Shown here: in pieces, positions 35,965 through 46,479 of the stretch | How positions within the stretch are numbered: position 1 is the first letter of the stretch | How the letters are laid out: the number at the start of each line of letters is the position of its first letter | Assembly (NCBI GenBank): GCA_002748265.1 | Contig: PDRY01000017.1 | Span: 1 to 64,000 of the forward strand | DNA: 64,000 nucleotides | Direction of reading: 5' to 3' | Origin: Rhodobacterales bacterium | GTDB taxonomy: Bacteria > Pseudomonadota > Alphaproteobacteria > Rhodobacterales > Rhodobacteraceae | Notes under the pieces: model-generated | What the model was told of the DNA's origin: nothing | What the model saw: the letters and a program-made list of their open reading frames with translations, nothing else | Databases searched by the model: none | Program-made: the position numbers and the translations under genes

Positions 35965-37036
35965 TGCGCTCGCGCCGGGGTCGGTGGTTGGTATTCTGGG
36001 CGGCGGTCAGCTTGGCCGGATGTTGTCTTTGGCTGCGGCCCGGTTGGGGTTGAAATGCCACATCTATGATCCGGGTGCGGAGCCTCCCGCAGGTCAGGTT
36101 GCCGATGCTGTCACGACCGCCGCGTGGGATGATGCGGAGGCCTTGCGGGCGTTTGCCGGGGCCGTCGATGTCGTTACCTATGAGTTCGAAAATGTCCCCG
36201 CCGCGTCGCTCGATCTGATCGAAAGCATCGTGCCGATCCGTCCGGGCCGCAAAGCATTGGCCACCTCGCAGGACCGCCTGAGCGAAAAGGAATTCCTGTC
36301 TGGCCTCGGCCTGGCGGTGGCGCCTTTTGCGGATGTTCCCGACGCGGCGGCGTTGGATGCGGCGCTTGCCAGTATTGGCACGCCCGCGATCCTCAAGACC
36401 CGCCGTCTGGGCTATGACGGCAAGGGGCAGGCGCGGATCATGGCGCCGGATCAGGCGGTTCAGGCTCTGGCCGATATGGCCGGGCAGGACGCGATCCTTG
36501 AGGGGTTCGTCAACTTCGGTGCGGAAGTGTCGGTGATCGCGGCGCGCGGGCTGGATGGCTCCGTTGCCTGTTTCGATCCGGGTGAGAACCTCCACGAAGA
36601 CGGCATCTTGCGCCGCACCACGGTGCCTGCGCAGCTGAACGTGGCACAAAAGACGGATGCTGTGCTTTTGGCCGGGCGGATCCTCAATGCGCTCGACTAT
36701 GTCGGCGTGATGGGGGTGGAGCTGTTCGTGACGGGGCAGGGGCTGGTCGTGAATGAAATCGCGCCGCGCGTGCACAATTCCGGTCACTGGACCCAGAATG
36801 GCTGCGCGATCTGTCAGTTTGAACAGCATATCCGCGCCGTGGCGGGTTGGCCTCTGGGCGATGCCCGACGCCATTCCGACGTGGTGATGGAGAACCTTCT
36901 GGGCGATGAGGCCAATGACTGGCCCAAGCTGGCTGCCGACGGCGCGGCCATCCATCTCTATGGCAAGGCCGAGGCGCGTCCGGGCCGCAAGATGGGCCAT
37001 GTGAACCGTGTGACGGGGCCGGCGCAGGGCGGCTAA
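35957..37036 (+). CDS. purK: N5-carboxyaminoimidazole ribonucleotide synthase
   Basis: The ATG at 35957 gives 359 residues. An ATP-grasp enzyme, it shows [15 protein letters not shown] near the N-terminus, [12 protein letters not shown], the ATP-grasp [17 protein letters not shown] segment, and the mid-domain [14 protein letters not shown]. It makes N5-CAIR from AIR, bicarbonate and ATP. It is coupled to purE by overlap and followed by a hairpin. Confidence 0.97.
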   Translation: MTDALAPGSVVGILGGGQLGRMLSLAAARLGLKCHIYDPGAEPPAGQVADAVTTAAWDDAEALRAFAGAVDVVTYEFENVPAASLDLIESIVPIRPGRKALATSQDRLSEKEFLSGLGLAVAPFADVPDAAALDAALASIGTPAILKTRRLGYDGKGQARIMAPDQAVQALADMAGQDAILEGFVNFGAEVSVIAARGLDGSVACFDPGENLHEDGILRRTTVPAQLNVAQKTDAVLLAGRILNALDYVGVMGVELFVTGQGLVVNEIAPRVHNSGHWTQNGCAICQFEQHIRAVAGWPLGDARRHSDVVMENLLGDEANDWPKLAADGAAIHLYGKAEARPGRKMGHVNRVTGPAQGG

Positions 37037-37074
37037 GGCTGAGAGCCCCGCCCGGTGCGCCCCCGCATGGGGCA

Positions 37075-37100
37075 CGCGCCTGCCTGTCCGGGCAGGCGCG
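37075..37100. terminator. hairpin between purK and the M42 peptidase
   Basis: cgcgcctgcc pairs perfectly with ggcaggcgcg around a 6-nt loop, between two converging genes. Confidence 0.65.
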
Positions 37101-37113
37101 CTCCCCGCTTCGC

Positions 37114-38145
37114 TTAGATCCGTTTCAGATAGGAGGCCAGCAGATCTCGCGCGGCCTCAAGATCGCCCTTATCGGCCATCTCGGTCACGGTGTGGATGTA
37201 GCGGGTGCCCACCACGACGCCGATGGCGCGGGCCCCGGCAGCCGATTGCTGAAGCGCCGCGCCGTCCTGACCGCCCAGCCGCAGCATGGTGCGCTGCACC
37301 GCGATGCCGTCGGCCTTTGCGGCCGCTTCCAGGTCGGCCACCAGCCCCAGATCAGAGATGAAGCTGCCATCGCGCATGTGGATGCCCGCGCCTTTGCCCT
37401 GTTCGGTGGTGCGGTCCTGCTCCGGGACGCCGGGGGTGTCACAGGCCAGCGTCACGTCGATGCCGATCCCGATATCGGGCTGCACCCGGTGCGCGGCGGT
37501 CTTGGCGCCCCGCAGGCCCACTTCTTCCTGAACGGTGAAGACAACGTGGATCTCCGCGCCCCGGCCCTCATCGCCAAGCGCGCGGATCGCCTCGATGCCG
37601 AGCCAGCAGGCAATGCGGTTGTCGAGCGCCTTGGAGACAACCTTGTCGCCCATCTCAAGGAAGGGCTCGTCCAGAACGACCATGTCGCCGATTTGCACCT
37701 TGTCTTTGGCGGCCTCGCCCAGGCCGGTGTCGATGAAGAACTCGTGCACCTCGGGGATCTTCTTGCGGTCCTCGGGCGATGCGATGTGCACCGGGCGCCC
37801 GCCGGGGTTCATCACCGCCTTCAGATCGCCGCTGTCGGTGCACACCATCACCCGGCGCGAGAACAGGTTGCGCGGGTCGAACCCGCCGACGGGCTGCACA
37901 TGCAGGAAGCCCTTGTCGGTGATGTGGTTCACCAGAAAGCCGATCTCATCCATGTGGCAGGCCAGCATGACCTTGGGCGCGCCTTCTTTGGTCGCGTCCC
38001 GGCGGCAATGGAGAGAGCCCATGGCGTCTTCTTCGACATGGTCGAAAAGCCCGTCAATCTCGGAGCGGATCAGATCGCGCACGCGATGTTCGTGGCCGGG
38101 CACGCCGGGGGTTTCACACAGGCGTTTGAGCAGGTCGATGTTCAT
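37114..38145 (-). CDS. M42-family metallo-aminopeptidase
   Basis: This 343-residue protein belongs to M42 (glutamyl/deblocking aminopeptidase, FrvX-like). The metal ligands are in ACHMDEIGF, SKALDNRIAC, VQEEVGLRGA, GIDVTLACDTPG and RYIHTVTEM. Such enzymes form dodecamers and clip N-terminal residues from peptides. It is next to dapD on the same strand, but 127 bp apart; no functional link is obvious. Confidence 0.92.
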   Translation of the reverse strand: MNIDLLKRLCETPGVPGHEHRVRDLIRSEIDGLFDHVEEDAMGSLHCRRDATKEGAPKVMLACHMDEIGFLVNHITDKGFLHVQPVGGFDPRNLFSRRVMVCTDSGDLKAVMNPGGRPVHIASPEDRKKIPEVHEFFIDTGLGEAAKDKVQIGDMVVLDEPFLEMGDKVVSKALDNRIACWLGIEAIRALGDEGRGAEIHVVFTVQEEVGLRGAKTAAHRVQPDIGIGIDVTLACDTPGVPEQDRTTEQGKGAGIHMRDGSFISDLGLVADLEAAAKADGIAVQRTMLRLGGQDGAALQQSAAGARAIGVVVGTRYIHTVTEMADKGDLEAARDLLASYLKRI

Positions 38146-38272
38146 GGAACTATCCTTTGGAATGATCTGTCCAACAGATAGGGGTCCTGTTCGGGTGCCT
38201 GCAAGCCTGTCGTTGAGGCGGTATGGCGGGCGCCACGTCCCTGCACAAAGAGCCGTGGCGCCGCGCTGCGGA

Positions 38273-39103
38273 TCAGTCCCGCAGCAGCTCGTTGATCCCG
38301 GTCTTCGAGCGGGTCTGTGCGTCCACGCGTTTCACGATGACGGCGCAGTAGAGGTTGATGCCGTTCTTGGACGGCATGGAGCCCGCCACGACGACGGAAT
38401 AGGGCGGCACTTCGCCATACATGACTTCGCCGGTTTCGCGGTCCACGATCTTGGTGGATTTGCCGATGAAGACGCCCATGCCCAGCACGGAGCCTTCGCG
38501 CACGATGCAGCCTTCGACCACCTCGGAGCGGGCGCCGATGAAGCAGTTGTCTTCGATGATGGTCGGGCCCGCCTGCATGGGCTCCAGCACGCCGCCGATG
38601 CCGACGCCGCCGGACAGGTGCACGCCCTTGCCGATCTGCGCGCAGGAGCCGACGGTGGCCCAGGTGTCGACCATGGTGCCCTCGTCCACATAGGCGCCCA
38701 GGTTCACAAAGGACGGCATCAGCACCACGCCCGGCGCGATATAGGCCGATTTGCGCACCACACAGTTGGGAACGGCGCGAAAGCCTGCGGCCTTCCATTC
38801 GTTGTCGCCCCAGCCTTTGAACTTGCTGTCGACCTTGTCGAACCAATGCCCGCCCTGGATGCCGCCGTCCTGCTGCTCCATGTCCTTGAGCCGGAAGCCG
38901 AGCAGCACGGCCTTCTTGGCCCACTGGTTCACATGCCAGTCGTTGCCGCGCTTTTCGGCCACGCGCAGGGTACCGCTGTCGAGCGCGTTCAGGGTGTCTT
39001 CGATGGCCTCGCGGGTCTCACCGCCGGTCGAGGGCGTGATCTGGTCGCGGGCCTCCCAGGCGGCTTCGATGGCGGTTTCAAGCTGGGCGTTGGCGGTGGT
39101 CAT
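38273..39103 (-). CDS. dapD: 2,3,4,5-tetrahydropyridine-2,6-dicarboxylate N-succinyltransferase
   Basis: The ATG at 39103 with ggagc upstream gives 276 residues. It has the DapD N-terminal helical domain and the left-handed beta helix with [20 protein letters not shown] and the catalytic aspartate/glutamate region [14 protein letters not shown]. It works in the succinylase branch of lysine and meso-diaminopimelate synthesis. dapE is not adjacent here. Confidence 0.96.
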   Translation of the reverse strand: MTTANAQLETAIEAAWEARDQITPSTGGETREAIEDTLNALDSGTLRVAEKRGNDWHVNQWAKKAVLLGFRLKDMEQQDGGIQGGHWFDKVDSKFKGWGDNEWKAAGFRAVPNCVVRKSAYIAPGVVLMPSFVNLGAYVDEGTMVDTWATVGSCAQIGKGVHLSGGVGIGGVLEPMQAGPTIIEDNCFIGARSEVVEGCIVREGSVLGMGVFIGKSTKIVDRETGEVMYGEVPPYSVVVAGSMPSKNGINLYCAVIVKRVDAQTRSKTGINELLRD

Positions 39104-39294
39104 GGCGGGCTCCTTCATGGGGTGTCGGGGCCGGTTCTACCGGGGCGGGCGAGGGCGCGCAATTGCGGGCGTGGTGGGGGCTTTCATCCCCAGTATGCGC
39201 GGGTGCCTTGGGATATTTCGATCACAACGGCGTTGGAGGGTTGCCCCCCGCAGCGGCGCCGGGTCACAACGGGGCAACGCATTCAGGAGGCCCC

Positions 39295-40146
39295 ATGTCG
39301 GCAGACCATCATCACCCTTTGCGCCGGTCCGAGCAGGATCGGGTTGCCGCGGAGGACACGCCCCAGACCCCGCAAACGCTCTCGCCCGCCTATCGGCTGG
39401 CCTACTCCGACGAAGAGTTCCTGCTGCGCGAGGACATGCGCCCGGTGCGGTTGCAGCTGGAGCTGCGCAAGCCCGAAGTGCTGATGAACGAGGCCGGGGT
39501 GGAGAGCACCATCGTCATGTTCGGCGGTGCTCGCATTCCCGAGCCGGCCCGCAAAGCCGAGGCCCGGACCGAGACGCTGGCGGAGCTGTCGGCCCATTAT
39601 GCCGAGGCGCGAGAGTTTGCCCGGCTGATGACGCTGAGCTCTATGGAGCGCAGCGGCGGCCGCGAGGGCGTGATCGTCACCGGCGGCGGCCCCGGCGTGA
39701 TGGAGGCGGGCAATCGCGGCGCGGCGGATGCTGGCGGGCGCTCCGTTGGGCTTGGCATCGTTCTGCCCCATGAGCAGGCGCCGAACGCCTATGTGACGCC
39801 GGAGTTGAGCTTCAACTTCCACTATTTCGCAATCCGCAAGATGCATTTCCTGATGCGGGCCAAGGCGCTCTGTGTCTTCCCCGGCGGCTTTGGCACGCTG
39901 GACGAGCTGTTCGAGACGCTGACCCTGATCCAGACCGGGCGCATGGAGGAGATCCCCGTCCTGCTGTTCGGGCGGGCGTTCTGGGAAGAGATCATCGACT
40001 GGCAGGCTCTGGCCCGCGCCGGGACCATCAGCGATGCCGATCTGGACCTGTTTCGCTATGTGGAGACCGCTCAAGAGGCGGTGGAGGCGATTGAGGCCTG
40101 GGACCGCTATGGAGAGCGCCGTGGAGAGATCCCGGGGCGGGCGTGA
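39295..40146 (+). CDS. LOG-family (TIGR00730) protein
   Basis: The ATG at 39295 has aggagg 5 bp upstream and gives 283 residues. The Rossmann-like fold carries GGGPGVMEAGNRGA and PGGFGTLDELFE, the two LOG signatures (PGGxGTxxE). Members are nucleotide 5'-monophosphate phosphoribohydrolases or Ppnp-type nucleosidases. An N-terminal extension of about 75 residues before the fold is longer than in plant LOG. Substrate unknown; it stands alone. Confidence 0.9.
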   Translation: MSADHHHPLRRSEQDRVAAEDTPQTPQTLSPAYRLAYSDEEFLLREDMRPVRLQLELRKPEVLMNEAGVESTIVMFGGARIPEPARKAEARTETLAELSAHYAEAREFARLMTLSSMERSGGREGVIVTGGGPGVMEAGNRGAADAGGRSVGLGIVLPHEQAPNAYVTPELSFNFHYFAIRKMHFLMRAKALCVFPGGFGTLDELFETLTLIQTGRMEEIPVLLFGRAFWEEIIDWQALARAGTISDADLDLFRYVETAQEAVEAIEAWDRYGERRGEIPGRA

Positions 40147-40155
40147 CGGGTTCAG

Positions 40156-40629
40156 TCAGGCGCGCGCCATGGCGCAATCGGCGCGGCGCAGGGTGTTTCC
40201 CTGGCACATGAGCGCTTCTAGGCCGGTGTTGTCTTCGACCAGATCGCGCAGAACGACCTCGTCCAGTGTGGCGTAGAAAGCGGCTGCCGCGCGCTCCAGG
40301 GCCTTGCGCAGAAGGCATACGGCGTGGAGCGGGCAGGTGTTGCTTTCCGCGTCGAAGCACTCTGCCAAAGGCACGTCGCCTTCGATGTCGCGAAACAGAT
40401 GGCCGATGTTGATCTCATCCATCGGGCGGGCCAGCTCAAGCCCCCCGGCGCGGCCGCGCACCGTGTTGAGCAGCCCCATATGAGACAGCCGCCCGACCAC
40501 ATGGCCGATATGATGGGCGGAGGCGTTGACCGTGTCCGCGATCTCTTCGCGGGTGACCAGCCGCCCCTGATTGGCGCCGCAGTACATCAGGATTCGGACG
40601 GCCAGATTGGTGCGGGTCGTGACGCGCAT
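40156..40629 (-). CDS. nsrR: Rrf2-family regulator, NsrR-type
   Basis: The ATG at 40629 gives 157 residues. The winged HTH holds TREEIADTVNASAHHIGHVV, and the three cluster cysteines are C91, C99 and C105 (AECFDAESNTCPLHAVC). This C-x7-C-x5-C pattern fits alphaproteobacterial NsrR, a [Fe-S] sensor of nitric oxide, better than IscR, which has a C-x5-C-x5-C pattern. A palindrome of the NsrR type and an FNR-like site lie upstream. No hmp or nor gene is adjacent in the window. Confidence 0.82.
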   Translation of the reverse strand: MRVTTRTNLAVRILMYCGANQGRLVTREEIADTVNASAHHIGHVVGRLSHMGLLNTVRGRAGGLELARPMDEINIGHLFRDIEGDVPLAECFDAESNTCPLHAVCLLRKALERAAAAFYATLDEVVLRDLVEDNTGLEALMCQGNTLRRADCAMARA

Positions 40630-40708
40630 GAGAGGGTTCCTTATCCTAGGGCGCGCGTCCAAAACGCGCGACAACCGGCTATCCGGCCTACCGATGGGCG
40701 GCAAACTA

Positions 40709-40731
40709 CACCCGTATCTCAAATACGTGTT
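40709..40731. promoter_or_regulatory. NsrR-like inverted repeat upstream of nsrR
   Basis: cacccgtatct-c-aaatacgtgtt has the 11-1-11 layout of NsrR sites; the right arm agrees with the known AAATRCATCTT in 9 of 11 positions and the core cgtat/atacg is symmetric. It lies 80 bp before nsrR, consistent with autoregulation. Confidence 0.5.
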
Positions 40732-40744
40732 TGATCTAAATCAT
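40731..40744. promoter_or_regulatory. FNR/FnrL-like site
   Basis: TTGATctaaATCAt agrees with TTGAT-N4-ATCAA in 9 of 10 fixed positions. It adjoins the NsrR-like repeat between nsrR (minus strand) and dppA (plus strand); either could be controlled. Confidence 0.6.
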
Positions 40745-40898
40745 GTGCGCCCTCTTGAGGTTGATCCGAAGCGGCGGTGTTGCAACGCGGCGAAGAAAGT
40801 GGTTGCGCCGACCCGCGCCAAAGGTAACGCTGCCCCCACTACGAGGGCGCGGCGCCGCGTTGGCGCCAGCAGCCCCGCACTCAACAGAGAGGATGGAT

Positions 40899-42482
40899 AT
40901 GAAACATCTTGCCAAACTGACCGCTGCTGCCGCCCTGATGGGCTCCGCGGTCTCTGCGCAGACGCTGGTCTATTGCTCCGAAGGCTCGCCCGAAGGCTTC
41001 GACCCGGCGCTCTACACTGCCGGCACCACGTTTGATGCCTCTGCGCGTCAGGTCTACGATCAACTCGTGCTGTTTGAACACGGCACCACCAACACCATTC
41101 CCGGCCTTGCGGAAAGCTGGGACGTGTCTGAGGACGGCACCGAGTATACGTTCCACCTGCGTGAGGGTGTGAAGTTCCACTCCACCGATTTCTTCACCCC
41201 GACCCGCGACTTCAACGCTGATGACGTGATCTTCTCCTTCGACCGTCAGGGCAACGAAGAGAACGCCTATAACGGCGTGTCGGGCGGCACCTGGGAATAC
41301 TACAACGCCATGTCGATGCCCGACCTGATCGAGAGCATCGAGAAGGTTGACGACTACACCGTCAAGTTCAAGCTGACCCGCCCCGAAGCCCCGATGATCG
41401 CGAACCTCGCGATGCAGTTCGGCTCCATCATGTCCAAGGAATACGCGGATGCGATGATGGAAGCGGGCACGCCCGAGATGCTGAACCAGCAGCCGATCGG
41501 CACCGGCCCGTTCAAGTTCGTGGGCTACCAGAAAGATGCCGTGATCCGCTATATGGCGCATCCCGACTACTGGCAGGGCGCTGCGGATATCGACAACCTG
41601 ATCTTCGCGATCACCCCCGATGCGTCCGTGCGCTATCAAAAGCTCAAGGCGGGCGAATGCCACGTCATGCCTTACCCGAACCCGGCCGATCTTGAGGCCA
41701 TGGGGTCGGACGAAGAAGTGAACCTGCTGAGCCAGGAAGGCCTGAACGTGGGCTATCTGGGCTACAACACCATGCAGGCGCCCTTCGACAACCCGATGGT
41801 CCGCAAGGCGCTGAACCACGCCATCAACAAGCAGGCCATCCTGGATGTTGTGTTCCAGGGCGCGGGCCGCGCGGCGACCAACCCGATCCCGCCGACCATG
41901 TGGTCCTACAACACCGCCGTCGAGGATGACGCTTACGACCCGGAAGCCGCGAAAGCGATGCTGGCCGAAGCTGGTGTGGAAGATCTGTCCATGAAGGTCT
42001 GGGCGATGCCTGTGCAGCGTCCCTACAACCCGAACGCCCGCCGCATGGCGGAGCTGATCCAGGAAGACTTCGGCAAGATCGGCGTCGATGTGGAGATCGT
42101 CTCCTACGAATGGGGTGAGTATCTCTCCCGCTCCAAGGACGAGAACCGCGACGGTGCTGTGCTGCTGGGCTGGACCGGCGACAACGGTGACCCGGACAAC
42201 TTCCTGGCGGTTCTGCTGGGCTGTGACGCCGTGGGCGGCTCCAACCGCGCCAACTGGTGCAACGAGGAGTTCAACGACCTGATCACCCAGGCCAAAGTGA
42301 CCTCCGATCCGGCCGAGCGCACCCGTCTCTACGAAGAGGCCCAGGTCGTGTTCAAGCGCGAAGCCCCGTGGGCGACCATCGCGCACTCGGTCGTCTATGA
42401 GCCGATCCGCAACGAAGTGCAGGGCTACAAGATCGACCCGTTCGGTGGCCACCATTTCTATGGTGTGAGCCTGGCCGAGTAA
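40899..42482 (+). CDS. dppA: peptide ABC transporter substrate-binding protein
   Basis: The ATG at 40899 is favoured by gagagg 6 bp upstream (an ATG lies 6 bp before). The 527-residue family 5 binding protein has a signal peptide of about 20 residues ending in SAVSA, then TLVYCSEGSPEGFDPALYTAGT, the typical cluster of DppA. It binds di- or oligopeptides in the periplasm. A stem-loop with four Ts follows, before the permease genes. Confidence 0.92.
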   Translation: MKHLAKLTAAAALMGSAVSAQTLVYCSEGSPEGFDPALYTAGTTFDASARQVYDQLVLFEHGTTNTIPGLAESWDVSEDGTEYTFHLREGVKFHSTDFFTPTRDFNADDVIFSFDRQGNEENAYNGVSGGTWEYYNAMSMPDLIESIEKVDDYTVKFKLTRPEAPMIANLAMQFGSIMSKEYADAMMEAGTPEMLNQQPIGTGPFKFVGYQKDAVIRYMAHPDYWQGAADIDNLIFAITPDASVRYQKLKAGECHVMPYPNPADLEAMGSDEEVNLLSQEGLNVGYLGYNTMQAPFDNPMVRKALNHAINKQAILDVVFQGAGRAATNPIPPTMWSYNTAVEDDAYDPEAAKAMLAEAGVEDLSMKVWAMPVQRPYNPNARRMAELIQEDFGKIGVDVEIVSYEWGEYLSRSKDENRDGAVLLGWTGDNGDPDNFLAVLLGCDAVGGSNRANWCNEEFNDLITQAKVTSDPAERTRLYEEAQVVFKREAPWATIAHSVVYEPIRNEVQGYKIDPFGGHHFYGVSLAE

Positions 42483-42508
42483 GGCCGATCCTCGCCTGAT
42501 TTGAAGGC

Positions 42509-42535
42509 GGCCGGGCCCCGCGCCCGGCCGTTTTC
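42509..42535 (+). terminator. intercistronic attenuator between dppA and dppB
   Basis: cggccgggc-cccgc-gcccggccg and tttt form a perfect terminator, yet the operon continues 25 bp later. It is expected to reduce permease mRNA relative to the binding protein. Confidence 0.8.
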
Positions 42536-42560
42536 CTTCCACCCTCCCAGGGGCTGATCC

Positions 42561-43568
<1,008 letters not shown>

Positions 43569-43571
43569 GCC

Positions 43572-44468
43572 ATGAGCGAAGTGACTGAAACCGGGCCGGT
43601 GGCGCCTCCGGGGCCGCTCAAGGAATTCTGGCAAAGCTTCTCCGTGAACCGCGGGGCGGTGATCGGGCTTTTCGTCTTCCTGGCGTTCCTGTTCGTGGCG
43701 ATCTTTGCGCCGCTGCTGGCGCCCTATGCGCCGCAAGAGCAGTTCCGCGACCATCTGTTGCAGCCGCCGTTCTGGCAGGAGGGCGGCTCTGCCGAATTCC
43801 TTCTGGGCACCGATCCGCTGGGCCGGGATATGCTGACCCGCCTGATCTATGGTGCGCGGTTCTCGTTCTTCATCGGGGTCGTGGTTGTGGCCGTGGCCAG
43901 CTTCTTCGGCATCCTGATCGGGGTGATCGCGGGATTTGCACCGACCTGGCTCGATACGCTGATCATGCGGCTCATGGACATCATCTTGTCCTTCCCGTCG
44001 CTTCTGCTGGCGCTTGTGCTGGTTGCGATCCTGGGGCCGAGCCTGATCAACGCGATGATCGCGATTGCCGTGGTGCTTCAGCCGCATTTCGTGCGCCTGA
44101 CCCGCGCCGCCGTGTTGGGAGAGCGGGCCAAGGACTACGTGACCGCCGCCAAAGTGGCGGGCGGAGGCAAGCTGCGGATCATGTTCCGCACCGTGCTGCC
44201 CAACTGCCTTGCGCCGATCATCGTGCAGGCCGCTTTGTCGTTTTCGACGGCGGTTCTGGACGCTGCCGCCCTGGGCTTTCTCGGGATGGGGGCACAGCCG
44301 CCCACGCCGGAATGGGGCACCATGCTGGCCGAAGCGCGCGAATTCATTCAGCGCGCCTGGTGGGTCGTGACCTTCCCCGGTCTGTGCATCCTGGTCACGG
44401 TGCTCGCGATCAACCTGATGGGCGACGGTCTGCGCGATGCGCTCGATCCCAAGCTGAAGACGACATGA
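43572..44468 (+). CDS. dppC: peptide ABC transporter permease
   Basis: This 298-residue partner permease has the N-terminal cytoplasmic part, LLGTDPLGRDMLTRLIYGAR (the DppC/OppC signature), and the EAA loop RAKDYVTAAKVAGGGKLRI. It is 3 bp after dppB. Confidence 0.94.
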   Translation: MSEVTETGPVAPPGPLKEFWQSFSVNRGAVIGLFVFLAFLFVAIFAPLLAPYAPQEQFRDHLLQPPFWQEGGSAEFLLGTDPLGRDMLTRLIYGARFSFFIGVVVVAVASFFGILIGVIAGFAPTWLDTLIMRLMDIILSFPSLLLALVLVAILGPSLINAMIAIAVVLQPHFVRLTRAAVLGERAKDYVTAAKVAGGGKLRIMFRTVLPNCLAPIIVQAALSFSTAVLDAAALGFLGMGAQPPTPEWGTMLAEAREFIQRAWWVVTFPGLCILVTVLAINLMGDGLRDALDPKLKTT

Positions 44469-44478
44469 GGGGAACGCC

Positions 44479-45468
44479 ATGAGCCTTTTGGAAATCCGAA
44501 ACCTCTCCGTCGATTTCGCCACCGCCAATGGTGCCTTCCGGGCCGTGGACGAGGTGGATGTCAGCGTCGCTCAGGGCGATCTGATGGCCATCGTGGGCGA
44601 AAGCGGATCGGGCAAATCCGTGTCCATGCTGGCCGCGATGGGCCTGCTGCCCTGGACTGCGACGGTCACCGCCGACAAGATGGAGTTCATGGGGCGCGAT
44701 CTGATGACCATGTCCGCCCGCGAGCGGCGCAAGATCATCGGGCGCGACATCTCCATGATCTTTCAGGAACCGATGAGCAGCCTCAATCCCTGCTACACCG
44801 TCGGGTTCCAGATCAAGGAAAGCCTGCGCCTGCACACGGATCTGAGCGCTCGCCAGCGGCACGAGCGCGCCGTGGAGCTGATGAGCAAGGTCGGTATCCC
44901 CGCGCCCGAAAAGCGGCTGAACGCCTTTCCGCACCAGCTGTCCGGCGGGATGAGCCAGCGGGCCATGATCGCCATGGCCCTGGCCTGCAATCCCAAACTG
45001 CTGATCGCGGATGAACCCACCACGGCGCTCGACGTGACCATTCAGGCGCAGATCCTGGAGCTGCTGATCGAGCTTCAGGAAACCACCGGCATGGCGCTGA
45101 TCCTGATCACCCATGACATGGGCGTGGTCGCCGAAACGGTGGAGCGCGTGTCGGTGCAATATGCCGGGCAGAAGGTCGAAGAGCAGCCGGTGGACGATCT
45201 GTTTGCCACGCCGCACCACCCCTACACGGCGGCGCTGCTGGCGGCCTTGCCCGAACGGGCGACGGATCGGCACCTGCCGACCATTCCGGGCGTCGTCCCC
45301 GGTCAGTTCGACCGGCCCAAGGGCTGCCTGTTCTCGCCGCGCTGCAAATTCGCGGATGCGCGCTGCCACGCGGAGCCGCCGATGCATGCGAGCGCCGATC
45401 TGGGCTATGCGCTATGCCACTACCCGCTGGTCGATGGCCAGCCGACCGGCAAGGAGGGTGCCGCATGA
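44479..45468 (+). CDS. dppD: peptide ABC transporter ATPase
   Basis: This 329-residue ATPase has Walker A GESGSGKSV, signature LSGGMSQRAMIAMAL, Walker B LLIADEPTTALDVT, and the C-terminal OppD/DppD domain with three or four cysteines (GCLFSPRCKFADARC) that binds an iron-sulfur cluster in some members. It overlaps dppF by ATGA. Confidence 0.94.
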   Translation: MSLLEIRNLSVDFATANGAFRAVDEVDVSVAQGDLMAIVGESGSGKSVSMLAAMGLLPWTATVTADKMEFMGRDLMTMSARERRKIIGRDISMIFQEPMSSLNPCYTVGFQIKESLRLHTDLSARQRHERAVELMSKVGIPAPEKRLNAFPHQLSGGMSQRAMIAMALACNPKLLIADEPTTALDVTIQAQILELLIELQETTGMALILITHDMGVVAETVERVSVQYAGQKVEEQPVDDLFATPHHPYTAALLAALPERATDRHLPTIPGVVPGQFDRPKGCLFSPRCKFADARCHAEPPMHASADLGYALCHYPLVDGQPTGKEGAA

Positions 45469-46433
45469 GCATTCTGACCGCCAAGAACCTGACCCGCCAT
45501 TACGAGATCAAGGGCGGGCTGTTCGGCAAGGACGCGACCGTGCGGGCGCTCGACGGGGCGAGCTTTGAGCTCACGCCGGGTAAGACGCTTGCCATCGTGG
45601 GGGAATCCGGCTGCGGAAAGTCCACGCTCGCCCGCGTCGTCACGATGATTGAGCCGCCCACGAGCGGCACGCTCTCCATCGGCGGGCGCGAGATCAAGCC
45701 GGGCGATGAAGCCCGCGACCGCGACCTGCGCGCCATGGTACAGATCGTGTTCCAGGATCCTTACGGCTCGCTCAACCCGCGCCAGACCATTGGCCAGACC
45801 CTGATGGAGCCGCTTCTTCTGAACCGGCCCGAGGTGCGCGCGGACGAGCGCGAGGCCAAGGCCCGCGAGATGATCGAGCTGGTCGGCCTGCGCAAGGAGC
45901 ATTTCGAGCGCTATCCGCACATGTTCTCGGGTGGGCAGCGGCAGCGGATCGCGGTCGCCCGCGCGCTGATGCTGGACCCGAAGATCCTCGTTCTGGACGA
46001 GCCGGTCTCGGCGCTCGATCTGTCGATCCAGTCTCAGGTTCTGAACCTGCTGGTGGACCTGCAGGAGCGGCTGGATCTGGCCTATCTGTTCATCAGCCAC
46101 GATCTGTCCGTGGTGAAGCATTTCGCGGATGAGGTCATGGTCATGTACCTGGGCCGCCCGGTGGAGCGGGGCCCGCGCGATGCGATCTTCGCGGAGCCGC
46201 GGCACCCCTACACCAAGGCCCTGCTGTCCGCGACACCGGTGGCCGATCCGAGCAAACGCAAGGAGCGGATCAAGCTGGAGGGCGAATTGCCCAGCCCGAT
46301 GAACGTGCCGCCCGGCTGCCCGTTCAACCCGCGCTGCTGGAAAGCGACGGATGCCTGCCACGAGCGCTTCCCCGAATACGAGGGCGGCGAGCACCGCTTT
46401 GCATGCCACAATCCTGTGAGGGTGGAAGCGTAA
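45465..46433 (+). CDS. dppF: peptide ABC transporter ATPase
   Basis: The ATG at 45465, at the ATGA overlap, gives 322 residues. Walker A GESGCGKST, signature FSGGQRQRIAVARAL, Walker B ILVLDEPVSALDLS and the C-terminal cysteine segment PPGCPFNPRCWKATDAC are typical. It ends the operon; an intergenic repeat follows immediately. Confidence 0.94.
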   Translation: MSILTAKNLTRHYEIKGGLFGKDATVRALDGASFELTPGKTLAIVGESGCGKSTLARVVTMIEPPTSGTLSIGGREIKPGDEARDRDLRAMVQIVFQDPYGSLNPRQTIGQTLMEPLLLNRPEVRADEREAKAREMIELVGLRKEHFERYPHMFSGGQRQRIAVARALMLDPKILVLDEPVSALDLSIQSQVLNLLVDLQERLDLAYLFISHDLSVVKHFADEVMVMYLGRPVERGPRDAIFAEPRHPYTKALLSATPVADPSKRKERIKLEGELPSPMNVPPGCPFNPRCWKATDACHERFPEYEGGEHRFACHNPVRVEA

Positions 46434-46444
46434 GGCCGCCTCTG

Positions 46445-46470
46445 GCGGAGGTATTTGGACAAATAAGAAG
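46445..46470 (+). repeat. intergenic repeat, copy B
   Basis: ggcggaggtatttggacaaa then taagaag fits the core of copies A and C. It ends at the base before the annotated GTG codons, so its purine end acts as Shine-Dalgarno for the next gene. Confidence 0.75.
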
Positions 46471-46479
46471 GTGAGTGGC

